Positions 16,050 through 23,430 of a DNA stretch of 64,000 nucleotides are shown piece after piece. A program made the translations under genes and the position numbers. Position 1 is the first letter of the stretch. Each line of letters starts with the position of its first letter. The notes beneath the pieces are model-generated. The model was not told the origin of the DNA. It saw only the letters and a program-made list of their open reading frames with translations, and searched no databases. This stretch comes from an uncultured Lachnospiraceae bacterium (GTDB lineage: Bacteria; Bacillota; Clostridia; Lachnospirales; Lachnospiraceae). Location of the stretch: positions 1 to 64,000 of the forward strand of contig UQDA01000013.1 of the NCBI GenBank assembly GCA_900539715.1. The letters are read 5' to 3'.

Positions 16050-17117
16050 ATGAAACAAAAAAACACGTTTTTTAATTTTCTGGAACGGAAAAATATTATT
16101 TTTTCCGCAAAAAGATATGGTATCGACGCCCTCGGTGCCATGGCGCAGGGACTTTTCGCATCTCTGCTCATCGGAACGATAATCGGAACGCTGGGAGAAC
16201 AGCTCGGTTCTCAGCTCCTTATCGATATGGGAAGCTATGCAAAGTCCGTATCCGGCCCCGCTATGGCCATCTCCATCGGATATGCACTCTGTGCACCGCA
16301 GCTCGTCCTCTTTTCCCTTCTGGCAGTCGGAGCTGCCGCAAACACGCTTGGCGGTGCAGGAGGTCCGCTGGCTGTGCTGTTCGTTTCCATCATCGCAACA
16401 GAATGCGGTAAAGCGGTGTCCAAAGAGACAAAGGTAGATATCCTTGCAACGCCTCTTGTAACCATCTGCACAGGCGTCCTTTTATCCGTCTGGTGCGCGC
16501 CTGCCATCGGCACAGCCGCAAGCTCAGTCGGACAGCTCATTATGTGGGCCACCGAACTGCAGCCTTTCTTTATGGGAATCTTTGTTTCCGTTATCGTAGG
16601 TATCGCTCTTACCCTTCCGATAAGCAGTGCAGCCATCTGCGCCGCTTTAAGTCTGACCGGACTTGCCGGAGGTGCCGCTGTCGCAGGATGCTGCGCGCAG
16701 ATGGTCGGTTTTGCCGTAATGAGCTTTCGCGAAAACCGCTGGAGCGGCCTTATATCACAGGGACTCGGGACAAGCATGCTACAGATGGGCAATATCGTCA
16801 AAAATCCGAGGATATGGATTGCGCCGACCCTCGCATCCGCTATCACAGGTCCTATTGCCACCTGCATCTTCAAACTGCAGATGAACGGTCCTGCCGTATC
16901 CTCCGGCATGGGAACCTGCGGCCTCGTCGGCCAGATAGGTGTTTATACCGGCTGGCTCTCGGATATCGCCGCCGGGACAAAATCCACTATTACGCCGATG
17001 GACTGGATAGGTCTCATCCTCATCTGCTTTATCCTTCCCGCCGTCCTCAGCTGGGGCTTTGGTCAGTTTTTCCGCAAGATAGGCTGGATAAAAGAAAACG
17101 ACCTGAAGCTGGATTAA
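16050..17117 (+). CDS. PfoR/EIIC-type membrane transporter, possibly niacin-regulated (NiaY-like)
   Basis: This 355-residue protein has about ten hydrophobic segments and belongs by pattern to the PTS_EIIC_2/PfoR (COG3641) membrane family. No EIIA or EIIB domain or neighbouring PTS gene is present, so sugar phosphotransfer is doubtful. Some family members were predicted, from NiaR regulon reconstruction, to be nicotinate-regulated transporters. The candidate NiaR operator at its promoter and the convergent niaR gene support that reading here. ATG 16050 follows GAGGAGG by about 9 bases. The stop codon overlaps the niaR stop tail to tail by four bases. Substrate assignment is inference. Confidence 0.7.
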   Translation: MKQKNTFFNFLERKNIIFSAKRYGIDALGAMAQGLFASLLIGTIIGTLGEQLGSQLLIDMGSYAKSVSGPAMAISIGYALCAPQLVLFSLLAVGAAANTLGGAGGPLAVLFVSIIATECGKAVSKETKVDILATPLVTICTGVLLSVWCAPAIGTAASSVGQLIMWATELQPFFMGIFVSVIVGIALTLPISSAAICAALSLTGLAGGAAVAGCCAQMVGFAVMSFRENRWSGLISQGLGTSMLQMGNIVKNPRIWIAPTLASAITGPIATCIFKLQMNGPAVSSGMGTCGLVGQIGVYTGWLSDIAAGTKSTITPMDWIGLILICFILPAVLSWGFGQFFRKIGWIKENDLKLD

Positions 17118-17620
17118 ATCAAATATCCCTTTTTACGGAGCTGCATTTCGATTTCGTCCAAAACGGATTCGGATGCAGCTTCTACTGTATGGAGATGTAT
17201 CCCGTCTGAAATCGGAAACAGCGGTCCCGAGGTACTGCGGGCGAGCCTTGCACAAAAACTTTTTACATCTGCCACAGTCGCAAGATTTAAATCCGCTCTT
17301 ATCTGTCCGTACACATCATGCTCCACAACCACGTCCAGCACCCTTCCGCCGCTTTCTACCATCGTAAGCAGCTCGTCCCCTATCTGTTCTGAGGAATGCT
17401 TCACCAGAAAACTTCTCCGGCAGCGTTCCTGTGCCTGTCCGTACAGTACATATCCCTGTGCAGTGGCAAGCACAGGATATTCTGTGCGTAAAAGCGCCAC
17501 ATCCTGAACAATGATCTGTCTGCTTACCGAGAGCTGCTTTGCAAGCCTGCTTCCCGATACCGGCTCCTTTGCCTGTGCCAAAATTCTGATTATCTCTTCT
17601 CTTCTTTCCGTATTATTCAT
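17114..17620 (-). CDS. niaR: Niacin-responsive transcriptional repressor NiaR
   Basis: NiaR represses NAD synthesis and niacin uptake genes when niacin is present. The 168-residue protein has an N-terminal HTH_11 domain (about 5-60; GSRLAKQLSVSRQIIVQDVA) and a C-terminal 3H domain with its conserved histidines (VKHSS near 74, VEHDVYG near 99, and HLHT near 146). These are thought to bind metal and niacin. The start ATG follows AGCAGAGGAA. A terminator hairpin and a short upstream transcription unit lie 90-350 bases upstream. It converges on the PfoR/EIIC-type gene. Confidence 0.92.
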   Translation of the reverse strand: MNNTERREEIIRILAQAKEPVSGSRLAKQLSVSRQIIVQDVALLRTEYPVLATAQGYVLYGQAQERCRRSFLVKHSSEQIGDELLTMVESGGRVLDVVVEHDVYGQIRADLNLATVADVKSFCARLARSTSGPLFPISDGIHLHTVEAASESVLDEIEMQLRKKGYLI

Positions 17621-17712
17621 CTGATTCCTCTGCTCCTGCTACATTTTCCTTTCCGTTGCAATTCGCATAATCGTATTTTTTTATCCGACAAGAAAACAAC
17701 TTTCCAATCAAA

Positions 17713-17739
17713 CAAAAAAACACAGCCCTTCCGCTGTGT
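17713..17739 (-). terminator. Intrinsic terminator upstream of niaR
   Basis: A 7-base stem (ACACAGC with GCTGTGT) and 6-base loop are followed by a run of Ts on the minus strand. It ends the short transcript that starts near 17930 and could also act as an attenuator for niaR. Confidence 0.8.
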
Positions 17740-17868
17740 CTGTTTCCTAATCCTTCTTCCTGTCCGGAACACTTTCATATCAGCAAAATGTAAGGTAAAC
17801 AAGCCACCGGTAAACGCCGCTGACTGTCAGACAAATGACGCAGAATCGCATCATCCGTCCCTGCAATA

Positions 17869-17907
17869 TCAAATTGCAAGATACTCCATTACATTTAATA
17901 CAGACAT
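17869..17907 (-). CDS. 12-residue leader-type peptide
   Basis: ATG at 17907 follows AAGGAGGG by three to four bases and encodes MSVLNVMEYLAI, ending at TGA. The strong ribosome site directly behind a consensus promoter suggests real translation. The family is unknown to me. Part of a longer frame continues if the TGA region is shifted, so a frameshifted longer gene is possible. Confidence 0.4.
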   Translation of the reverse strand: MSVLNVMEYLAI

Positions 17908-17935
17908 AAGCCCTCCTTCTTGTTTTATCATTTTT

Positions 17936-17964
17936 ATCCTAAACAAATTTCCTGCCGGTGTCAA
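17936..17964 (-). promoter_or_regulatory. Sigma-A promoter of the short unit upstream of niaR
   Basis: TTGACA (17964-17959), 17-base spacer, TAGGAT (17941-17936). Confidence 0.8.
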
Positions 17965-18029
17965 GCGTTTTTCCAAACTGAAAAAGGGATGAACTGCAAA
18001 TTTTGCATCTTTCCAAAACAGGATTTTTA

Positions 18030-18058
18030 TTGACTCTGCCATGCGGCGACCTTATACT
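18030..18058 (+). promoter_or_regulatory. Sigma-A promoter of the 119-residue membrane protein gene
   Basis: TTGACT (18030-18035), 17-base spacer, TATACT (18053-18058), about 72 bases upstream of the ATG. Confidence 0.75.
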
Positions 18059-18130
18059 GAAGACAAGGTCCTCAGTCAATAAGCTCAAACACGGCGGAGA
18101 CCAAAACGCTCAATAAAGGAGTACAGAGTT

Positions 18131-18490
18131 ATGAAAAAGCTTGCTTATTGGATCACATTGGCAATATTTTTGATGATAGGATGTCCCTGGCTGACTGTCA
18201 CATTTGCAGGTGTAAATGGAATGGCTGTCTGCCTTCTGTTATTTTTTATAATAAATCCGCTTTTTTGTGTTTTGTGCGGCATATTTGCCGGAAAGCAGCT
18301 CAGGAGGACATGGCTGCTCCCCTTTATTACCGTAATACTGTTTGGAACAGGTGCAAGGATATTTTTTGAAATGGATGTACCGGCCATTTTATTGTATGGC
18401 GGATGTTATCTCCTCATCGGTATCGTTACAATGTCTGTCAGCGGATTTGTGTGCAGAAAAAGGTATAGCACGGAAAACAGTGCGCATTAG
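18131..18490 (+). CDS. Small four-helix membrane protein of unknown function
   Basis: The 119-residue product has four hydrophobic helices (about 5-22, 28-50, 60-78 and 84-107) and a basic C-terminus. I do not recognise the family; the topology resembles small hypothetical membrane proteins of Firmicutes. It has AAAGGAG nine bases upstream of the ATG and its own promoter. The gene downstream is a decayed ferredoxin-like fragment, so it stands alone functionally. Confidence 0.7.
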   Translation: MKKLAYWITLAIFLMIGCPWLTVTFAGVNGMAVCLLLFFIINPLFCVLCGIFAGKQLRRTWLLPFITVILFGTGARIFFEMDVPAILLYGGCYLLIGIVTMSVSGFVCRKRYSTENSAH

Positions 18491-18499
18491 GCATTATAC

Positions 18500-18820
18500 T
18501 GCAAAGTATTTAAAAAACAGAAAGAACGAACTAGAAGCATTAAAACTTGAAGTGATGAATAATATATCCGAAATACAAATCGCATGGTCTGGTCAGGTGC
18601 AGTGCTATGTGAGCAGGAGTTTGAGCCTGACGAGATGAAAAAATCTGTCTGCAATGATTGCAATTTATGCGTTGATATCTGCCCTGTCAATGCTTTGAGA
18701 AATTCAGAAATAGATCAACAATCTTGCTGGGATTTTGCATTTGGAGATGATGAAGGAAAACAAATCTGGAAAATATCCTGCCATATAGTCTGTAAACTTT
18801 TTCCTGCTTCTTCAAATTCA
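18500..18820 (+). pseudogene. Remnant of a 4Fe-4S (ferredoxin-type) protein gene
   Basis: Two adjacent frames together encode the C-terminal part of an iron-sulfur protein. One frame gives a helix-like KYLKNRKNELEALKLEV. After a frame change near 18580 the other gives a cysteine motif CNDCNLCVDICPVNAL (about 18648-18695), then SCWDFAFGDD and a second partial cysteine cluster. There is no start codon with a ribosome site and no N-terminal two-thirds, so this is a degraded gene. The original product resembled single-subunit 4Fe-4S proteins of Clostridia. The exact family is not identifiable from the remnant. The rest of 18491-18898 holds only the terminator at 18824. Confidence 0.6.
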
Positions 18821-18823
18821 CCA

Positions 18824-18853
18824 AAAAACCAGCCGGTTTCCCGGCTGGTTTTT
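18824..18853. terminator. Bidirectional terminator between the ferredoxin remnant and tpiA
   Basis: A perfect 13-base stem (AAAAACCAGCCGG with CCGGCTGGTTTTT) and 4-base loop give T runs on both strands. It closes the gap-pgk-tpiA run on the minus strand. Confidence 0.92.
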
Positions 18854-18898
18854 ATATCTCACACTCTGAAAAGGCTATTCCGCCTCAGCATGCGATTC

Positions 18899-19648
18899 TT
18901 ATTTGTAGTTTACGATCTTACCGAAGTCAGCTTTCAGAGAAGCGCCGCCTACCAGACCGCCGTCGATGTCAGGCTGTGCAAACAGCTCTGCAGCGTTGCC
19001 TGCGTTTACGGAACCGCCGTACTGAATACGTACTGCCTCAGCGGTATCTGTATCGTACATCTCTGCGATGCACTCACGAATGCCCTTGCAAACCTCTTCT
19101 GCCTGCTCGGTAGTAGCGGTTTTGCCTGTGCCGATAGCCCAGATAGGCTCATATGCGATAACAATACCCTTTACCTGTTCAGCGGTAACGCCAGCCAGGT
19201 CGGATTTGATCTGCAGACGAATCCAGTCCATAGTAACGCCCATCTCTCTCTGCTCCAGAGACTCGCCGCAGCAAAGAATCGGAACAAGACCTGCTTCCAG
19301 AGCCTTCTTCACTTTCTTGTTCAGAACGCAGTCGCACTCTTTGAAGTAGTCACGTCTCTCGGAATGACCGATGATAACGTACTTAACGCCTGCATCTACC
19401 AGCATCTCAGCGGAGATTTCGCCGGTGTAAGCGCCCTTATCTTCAAAGTACATGTTCTCTGCGCCTACTGCTACGTTAGTGCCTTTTACAGCCTCAACAA
19501 CAGGGATGATGTCGATAGCGGGTACGCAGTAAACAACATCTACATCGTCAGATTTTACAACATCTTTTAAAGTGTTGCACAGTTCTACAGCCTGGCTGGG
19601 AGTCATATTCATCTTCCAGTTGCCGGCTACGATTTTTCTTCTTGCCAT
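18899..19648 (-). CDS. tpiA: Triose-phosphate isomerase
   Basis: TpiA interconverts dihydroxyacetone phosphate and glyceraldehyde 3-phosphate. The 249-residue protein has the catalytic set: Lys12 in NWKMN, His95 in GHSERR and Glu167 in AYEPIWAIGTG. ATG 19648 follows AAGGAGAG by eight bases. It is the last gene of the glycolytic run gap-pgk-tpiA. A tandem array of hairpins (19682-19892) separates it from pgk and a strong terminator follows it. Confidence 0.98.
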   Translation of the reverse strand: MARRKIVAGNWKMNMTPSQAVELCNTLKDVVKSDDVDVVYCVPAIDIIPVVEAVKGTNVAVGAENMYFEDKGAYTGEISAEMLVDAGVKYVIIGHSERRDYFKECDCVLNKKVKKALEAGLVPILCCGESLEQREMGVTMDWIRLQIKSDLAGVTAEQVKGIVIAYEPIWAIGTGKTATTEQAEEVCKGIRECIAEMYDTDTAEAVRIQYGGSVNAGNAAELFAQPDIDGGLVGGASLKADFGKIVNYK

Positions 19649-19681
19649 TGGAATCACTCTCCTTGTTTAAATATAAAACTT

Positions 19682-19892
19682 GCTTTCCTTACGAGAAACT
19701 TCAGAATTCCTCAACAGAATTCTGAAGTAGCGCACTAAATAAGCTTTGCTTTCCTTGCGGGAAACTTCTAAATTCCTTTCAGGAATTCAGAAGTAGCGCA
19801 GAAAATAAGCTTCGCTTTCCTTACGAGAAACTTCTAAATTCCTTTCAGGAATTCAGAAGTAGCGCAGAAAATAAGCTTCGCTTATTTTCTGC
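19682..19892. repeat. Tandem array of hairpin repeats between pgk and tpiA
   Basis: About three head-to-tail units of 61-66 bases occupy the pgk-tpiA gap. Units 2 (19743-19808) and 3 (19809-19874) differ at three of 66 positions. Unit 1 (19682-19742) is more diverged. Each unit forms a stem of 12-13 bases: 19698-19709 with 19717-19728, 19764-19776 with 19782-19794, and 19830-19842 with 19848-19860. Unit 1 has an A-T pair where units 2 and 3 have T-A, a compensatory change. A further perfect 13-base hairpin (19864-19876 with 19880-19892) begins directly at the pgk stop codon. Confidence 0.9.
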
Positions 19893-21116
19893 TTATTTGT
19901 CGTCAGCTGCTGCTACGCCGGGAAGCTCCTTACCCTCTAAGAATTCAAGGGAAGCGCCGCCGCCGGTGGAGATGTGGCTCATCTGAGCTGCGAAACCAAG
20001 CTGGTTTACTGCTGCTGCGGAATCGCCGCCGCCGATAATGGTGGTAGCGTCTGTCTCAGCCAGAGCCTTTGCAACTTCGATAGTGCCCTTTGCAAGCACA
20101 GGGTTCTCAAATACGCCCATAGGTCCGTTCCAAACAACGGTCTTAGCTGTCTTTGCAGCCTCAGCAAACAGAGCTGCGGACTTAGGACCGATATCCAGAC
20201 CGATCTTGTCAGCCGGAATCTTGTCAGCGTCAACATACTCTACAGCGATTTCAGCGTCGATGGGGTTCGGGAAGCTTTCAGCTACAGCAGCGTCAACAGG
20301 AAGCAGCAGCTTCTTGCCAAGCTTCTCAGCCTTCTCCATCATCTCTTTGCAGTAGTCAAGCTTCTCTTCATCAACCAGAGACTTACCGATTTCCAGACCC
20401 TGTGCCTTTAAGAAAGTAAATGCCATACCGCCGCCGATGATAAGAGTATCGCACTTCTCAAGCAGGTTGGAGATAACGTTTAACTTGTCTGCAACCTTAG
20501 CGCCGCCCAGGATAGCTACGAAAGGTCTAACAGGGTTCTCAACCGCATTGCCCAGGAAGTTTATCTCCTTCTGCATCAGGTAGCCAACAACGTTGGAGCC
20601 GCCCTTTTCTGTGATGAATTTGGTAACGCCTGCAACGGAAGCATGTGCTCTGTGAGAAGAACCGAATGCATCGCAAACGTAATCGTCTGCCAGATCAGCC
20701 AGCTCTTTGCTGAACTCTTCGCCATTCTTGGTCTCTTCTTTGCCGCGGAAACGGGTATTCTGCAGAAGAACAACGTCGCCGTCCTGCATGTTTGCAACTG
20801 CCTCTGTAGCAGCTTCGCCTGTCACGTTGTAATCAGCAACGAATTTTACTTCCTTACCCAGCTTCTCAGACAGTCTTACAGCTACGGGAGCCAGAGACTC
20901 GCCTTCGTTGGGGCCGTTTTTAACTTTGCCCAGATGAGAGCAAAGGATAACTCTGCCGCCGTCGTTGATCAGCTTCTCGATTGTAGGAAGCGCTGCAACG
21001 ATACGGGTTTCGTCTGTGATAACGCCGTCTTTCAGCGGAACGTTGAAGTCACATCTTACCAGAACTCTTTTACCTTTTACGTTGATATCATCAACGGATT
21101 TTTTGTTTAAGCCCAT
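19893..21116 (-). CDS. pgk: Phosphoglycerate kinase
   Basis: Pgk makes ATP from 1,3-bisphosphoglycerate. The 407-residue protein has the N-terminal RCDFNVPL substrate-binding segment (about 22-29), the ATP-binding GPMGVFE region near 335, and the C-terminal GGGDSAAAV loop. The ATG follows AGGAGGTTCCTATC. It lies between gap (with a strong terminator in between) and tpiA (with the hairpin array in between). The spacing elements suggest the three genes are expressed at different levels from one locus. Confidence 0.98.
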   Translation of the reverse strand: MGLNKKSVDDINVKGKRVLVRCDFNVPLKDGVITDETRIVAALPTIEKLINDGGRVILCSHLGKVKNGPNEGESLAPVAVRLSEKLGKEVKFVADYNVTGEAATEAVANMQDGDVVLLQNTRFRGKEETKNGEEFSKELADLADDYVCDAFGSSHRAHASVAGVTKFITEKGGSNVVGYLMQKEINFLGNAVENPVRPFVAILGGAKVADKLNVISNLLEKCDTLIIGGGMAFTFLKAQGLEIGKSLVDEEKLDYCKEMMEKAEKLGKKLLLPVDAAVAESFPNPIDAEIAVEYVDADKIPADKIGLDIGPKSAALFAEAAKTAKTVVWNGPMGVFENPVLAKGTIEVAKALAETDATTIIGGGDSAAAVNQLGFAAQMSHISTGGGASLEFLEGKELPGVAAADDK

Positions 21117-21189
21117 GATAGGAACCTCCTGATTTGAAAATATATAAACGTATTATTTTATTCGGCAGGAAATAAACTTTCCTATCGAA

Positions 21190-21225
21190 CAAAAAAGAGG
21201 TCCGGTCCTTATCAGACCGGACCTC
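21190..21225 (-). terminator. Intrinsic terminator between gap and pgk
   Basis: A perfect 11-base stem (GAGGTCCGGTC with GACCGGACCTC) and 7-base loop are followed by TTTTTT on the minus strand. pgk starts about 75 bases downstream with no clear consensus promoter. Confidence 0.92.
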
Positions 21226-21261
21226 CAATGGCCTATGTCTTTATGCGAAGCGTTCAGACAA

Positions 21262-22281
21262 TTAAGCGTTCAGCAGTTTGCCGAAGTGCTTGATGGTGCG
21301 AACCATCTGGCTTGTGTAGGAGTTCTCGTTGTCGTACCAAGAAACAACCTGAACCTCAGCAAGGTCATCGCTGATAGGCAGAACCATGGTCTGTGTTGCA
21401 TCGAACAGAGAACCAAACTTCATGCCAACGATATCGCTGGATACGATCTCGTCTGTGTTGTAGCCGAAGGACTCGTTAGCTGCAGCCTTCATAGCCTCGT
21501 TGATAGCTTCCTTTGTAGGGTTGCCCTTAACAACAGCTGTCAGGATGGTGGTAGAACCTGTAGGGGTAGGAACACGCTGAGCGGAACCGATCAGCTTGCC
21601 GTTCAGTTCAGGAATTACCAGACCGATAGCCTTTGCAGCACCTGTGCTGTTAGGAACGATATTAACTGCTGCTGCACGGGATCTTCTCAGATCGCCTTTT
21701 CTCTGAGGGCCGTCCAGAGTCATCTGGTCGCCTGTGTAAGCGTGAATGGTGCACATGATACCGGACTGGATCGGGAATGCATCGTTCAGAGCCTTAGCCA
21801 TAGGTGCCAGGCAGTTGGTTGTGCAGGATGCAGCGGAGATGATGGTATCTTCGTTTGTCAGAGCCTCATGGTTTACGTTGTAAACGATGGTAGGCAGATC
21901 GTTGCCTGCGGGAGCAGAGATAACAACGTGCTTAGCGCCTGCATCGATGTGAGCCTGTGCTTTAGCCTTAGATGTGTAGAAGCCTGTGCACTCCAGAACT
22001 ACATCTACGCCGATTTCGCCCCAAGGAAGCTCTGCAGCGTTAGCCTTTGCATAAATTTTGATCTCTTTGCCATCAACGATGATGGAATCCTCACCTGCTT
22101 CAACCTTATCAGCCAGTGCATATCTGCCCTGTGTAGAATCATATTTCAGTAAGTGAGCCAGCATCGCGGGAGATGTCAGGTCGTTGATTGCAACGATCTC
22201 AAATCCTTCTGCGCCAAACATCTGTCTGAAAGCCAGACGACCGATACGGCCAAAACCATTGATTGCTACTTTTACTGCCAT
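21262..22281 (-). CDS. gap: Glyceraldehyde-3-phosphate dehydrogenase (NAD, glycolytic)
   Basis: Gap oxidises glyceraldehyde 3-phosphate to 1,3-bisphosphoglycerate. The 339-residue protein has the Rossmann start NGFGRIGR (8-15), Asp34 (typical of NAD use) and the catalytic Cys153 in SCTTNC. The ribosome site TAGGAGG is strong. The promoter at 22379-22407 and a palindrome over the start region suggest regulated, high-level expression. It heads the gap-pgk-tpiA run. Confidence 0.98.
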   Translation of the reverse strand: MAVKVAINGFGRIGRLAFRQMFGAEGFEIVAINDLTSPAMLAHLLKYDSTQGRYALADKVEAGEDSIIVDGKEIKIYAKANAAELPWGEIGVDVVLECTGFYTSKAKAQAHIDAGAKHVVISAPAGNDLPTIVYNVNHEALTNEDTIISAASCTTNCLAPMAKALNDAFPIQSGIMCTIHAYTGDQMTLDGPQRKGDLRRSRAAAVNIVPNSTGAAKAIGLVIPELNGKLIGSAQRVPTPTGSTTILTAVVKGNPTKEAINEAMKAAANESFGYNTDEIVSSDIVGMKFGSLFDATQTMVLPISDDLAEVQVVSWYDNENSYTSQMVRTIKHFGKLLNA

Positions 22282-22353
22282 TTTAGTTTCCTCCTAAAAT
22301 TGTTTTAAAAATTCTTTCGCCATGCGGGGCTGTCCTAAAAAAGGGCAGAGTGC

Positions 22354-22371
22354 TTGACAAAATTTTATCAA
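22354..22371. promoter_or_regulatory. Near-palindrome at the gap transcription start, candidate Rex site
   Basis: TTGACAAAATTTTATCAA is a near-perfect inverted repeat lying 7 bases downstream of the gap -10 element. It resembles the clostridial Rex pattern TTGTTAA-N4-TTAACAA with mismatches. Rex senses NADH/NAD and controls gap in some Clostridia. The operator role is inferred. Confidence 0.45.
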
Positions 22372-22378
22372 CACAGTT

Positions 22379-22407
22379 ATTCTACCTAATTTGATGCAAA
22401 ATATCAA
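22379..22407 (-). promoter_or_regulatory. Sigma-A promoter of gap
   Basis: TTGATA (22407-22402), 17-base spacer, TAGAAT (22384-22379). Confidence 0.8.
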
Positions 22408-22567
22408 GATGTAAAATCAAAATAATTGGAAAACATCGCCGAATTTGTGATATACTTGACGACAGGAATAAAAAAGTGCGGGCAGGCGGCGTCACTTTCT
22501 TTACGCACACACGCACAAACATGTTTTTTCAACTGTTTTACAACACAGAACACAGGAGGGTTTTCCC

Positions 22568-23386
22568 ATGCCAATCAAGGCTGATTATCACCTTCACTCT
22601 TACTTTTCGGGAGATTCCCAGGCGCCCATGAAAGAAATGATACAGCGCGCGGTCTCCCTCGGTTTTACGGAAATGTGCTTCACAGAACATATGGACATCG
22701 GCTTTCCGGTGTCCGAAGAGTATCCTGCCGGAATGTTCGAGGTCGATACCGAGCCTTATCTGTCTGAGCTTTCAAAATACCGTGAACGTTTTTCCGACAC
22801 CATCAAAGTCCGCTTCGGTATAGAGCTGGGGCTCCAGCCGGACCTCGCCCATCAGATAGAAGCGTACTCAAAAAGGTATGACTTCGACTTTATCATCGGC
22901 TCCACCCATATCGTACAGCACAGAGACCCCGGATTCCCTTCTTATTATGAAGGCATCTCCACAGAGGAAGGCTATCGGGCTTATTTTCAGGAGATACTCG
23001 ACTCCGTCCGCGCCTTTGACAACTTCGATATCTACGGGCATATCGACTATGTGATACGCTACAGCAAGGAAAAGGATACCAACTATTGCTACGACCGGTA
23101 TGCCGATATTTTTGACCGCATCATCGAAAGCCTTATCGAAAAGGGCAAAGGCATAGAGATAAATACCGGCGGGCTCGATAAGGGCTTAAAGGAACAGCAT
23201 CCCTGCACCGAATTTCTGCGCCGCTACCGCAAAAAGGGCGGCGACATCATCACCGTCGGCTCTGATGCACACCGCCCTGCGGATATCGGCAGGCACTTTG
23301 ACCGCGCGGCAGAGGCTTTAAAGGAATGCGGCTTTAACTATTACTGCACCTTTGAAAAGCGTCTGCCTGTCTACCACAAAATCTGA
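22568..23386 (+). CDS. hisK: PHP-domain phosphatase, histidinol-phosphatase (HisJ) family
   Basis: The 272-residue protein has the PHP metal-binding pattern: His8 and His10 in DYHLHSYFSGD, FTEHMD near 38-43, a GSTHIV motif near 116, an H-D pair in GHIDYVIRY near 160, and GSDAHRP near 235. This matches the histidinol-phosphate phosphatase HisJ/HisK family that completes histidine synthesis. No other his gene is nearby, so other phosphoesterase substrates are possible. A promoter with an extended -10 (TGATATACT at 22448-22456) lies upstream and an ACAGGAGG ribosome site precedes the ATG. Confidence 0.85.
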   Translation: MPIKADYHLHSYFSGDSQAPMKEMIQRAVSLGFTEMCFTEHMDIGFPVSEEYPAGMFEVDTEPYLSELSKYRERFSDTIKVRFGIELGLQPDLAHQIEAYSKRYDFDFIIGSTHIVQHRDPGFPSYYEGISTEEGYRAYFQEILDSVRAFDNFDIYGHIDYVIRYSKEKDTNYCYDRYADIFDRIIESLIEKGKGIEINTGGLDKGLKEQHPCTEFLRRYRKKGGDIITVGSDAHRPADIGRHFDRAAEALKECGFNYYCTFEKRLPVYHKI

Positions 23387-23430
23387 CCCATAGGCGCTGA
23401 TGTCACGAAAGGCTGCAGCGATATCAGCGT

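Larger units (their letters stand above)
17713..17930 (-). ncRNA. Candidate small RNA or attenuated leader upstream of niaR
   Basis: A sigma-A promoter (17936-17964), about 215 transcribed bases and an intrinsic terminator make a complete unit with no long gene. It contains a 12-codon peptide with a strong ribosome site, several short inverted repeats (TGCAAT/ATTGCA near 17860-17877; TGATGC/GCGTCA near 17838-17855; CTGAC/GTCAG near 17820-17830) and a repeated GTTTACC. It could be a stand-alone RNA, a peptide mRNA, or a niaR leader. I do not recognise an Rfam family. Confidence 0.4.

Noticed and set aside
17617..17802. A 61-codon minus-strand frame upstream of niaR
   Set aside because: It passes through a terminator hairpin and its T run, and has no ribosome site or recognisable domain.
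17869..17907. Selenoprotein reading through the TGA of the 12-codon peptide
   Set aside because: No stem-loop of SECIS type is evident directly after the TGA, and the continuation meets another stop within a few codons.
18584..19570. A long plus-strand frame of 328 codons
   Set aside because: Only its first part (iron-sulfur remnant) is meaningful. The rest crosses a terminator and runs antisense to tpiA.
19682..19892. CRISPR array
   Set aside because: Units are head to tail without unique spacers, only three copies exist, and no cas gene is near.
21235..22152. A plus-strand frame of 305 codons
   Set aside because: It is fully antisense to gap, rich in Cys and Ser as expected of a shadow frame, and has no ribosome site.
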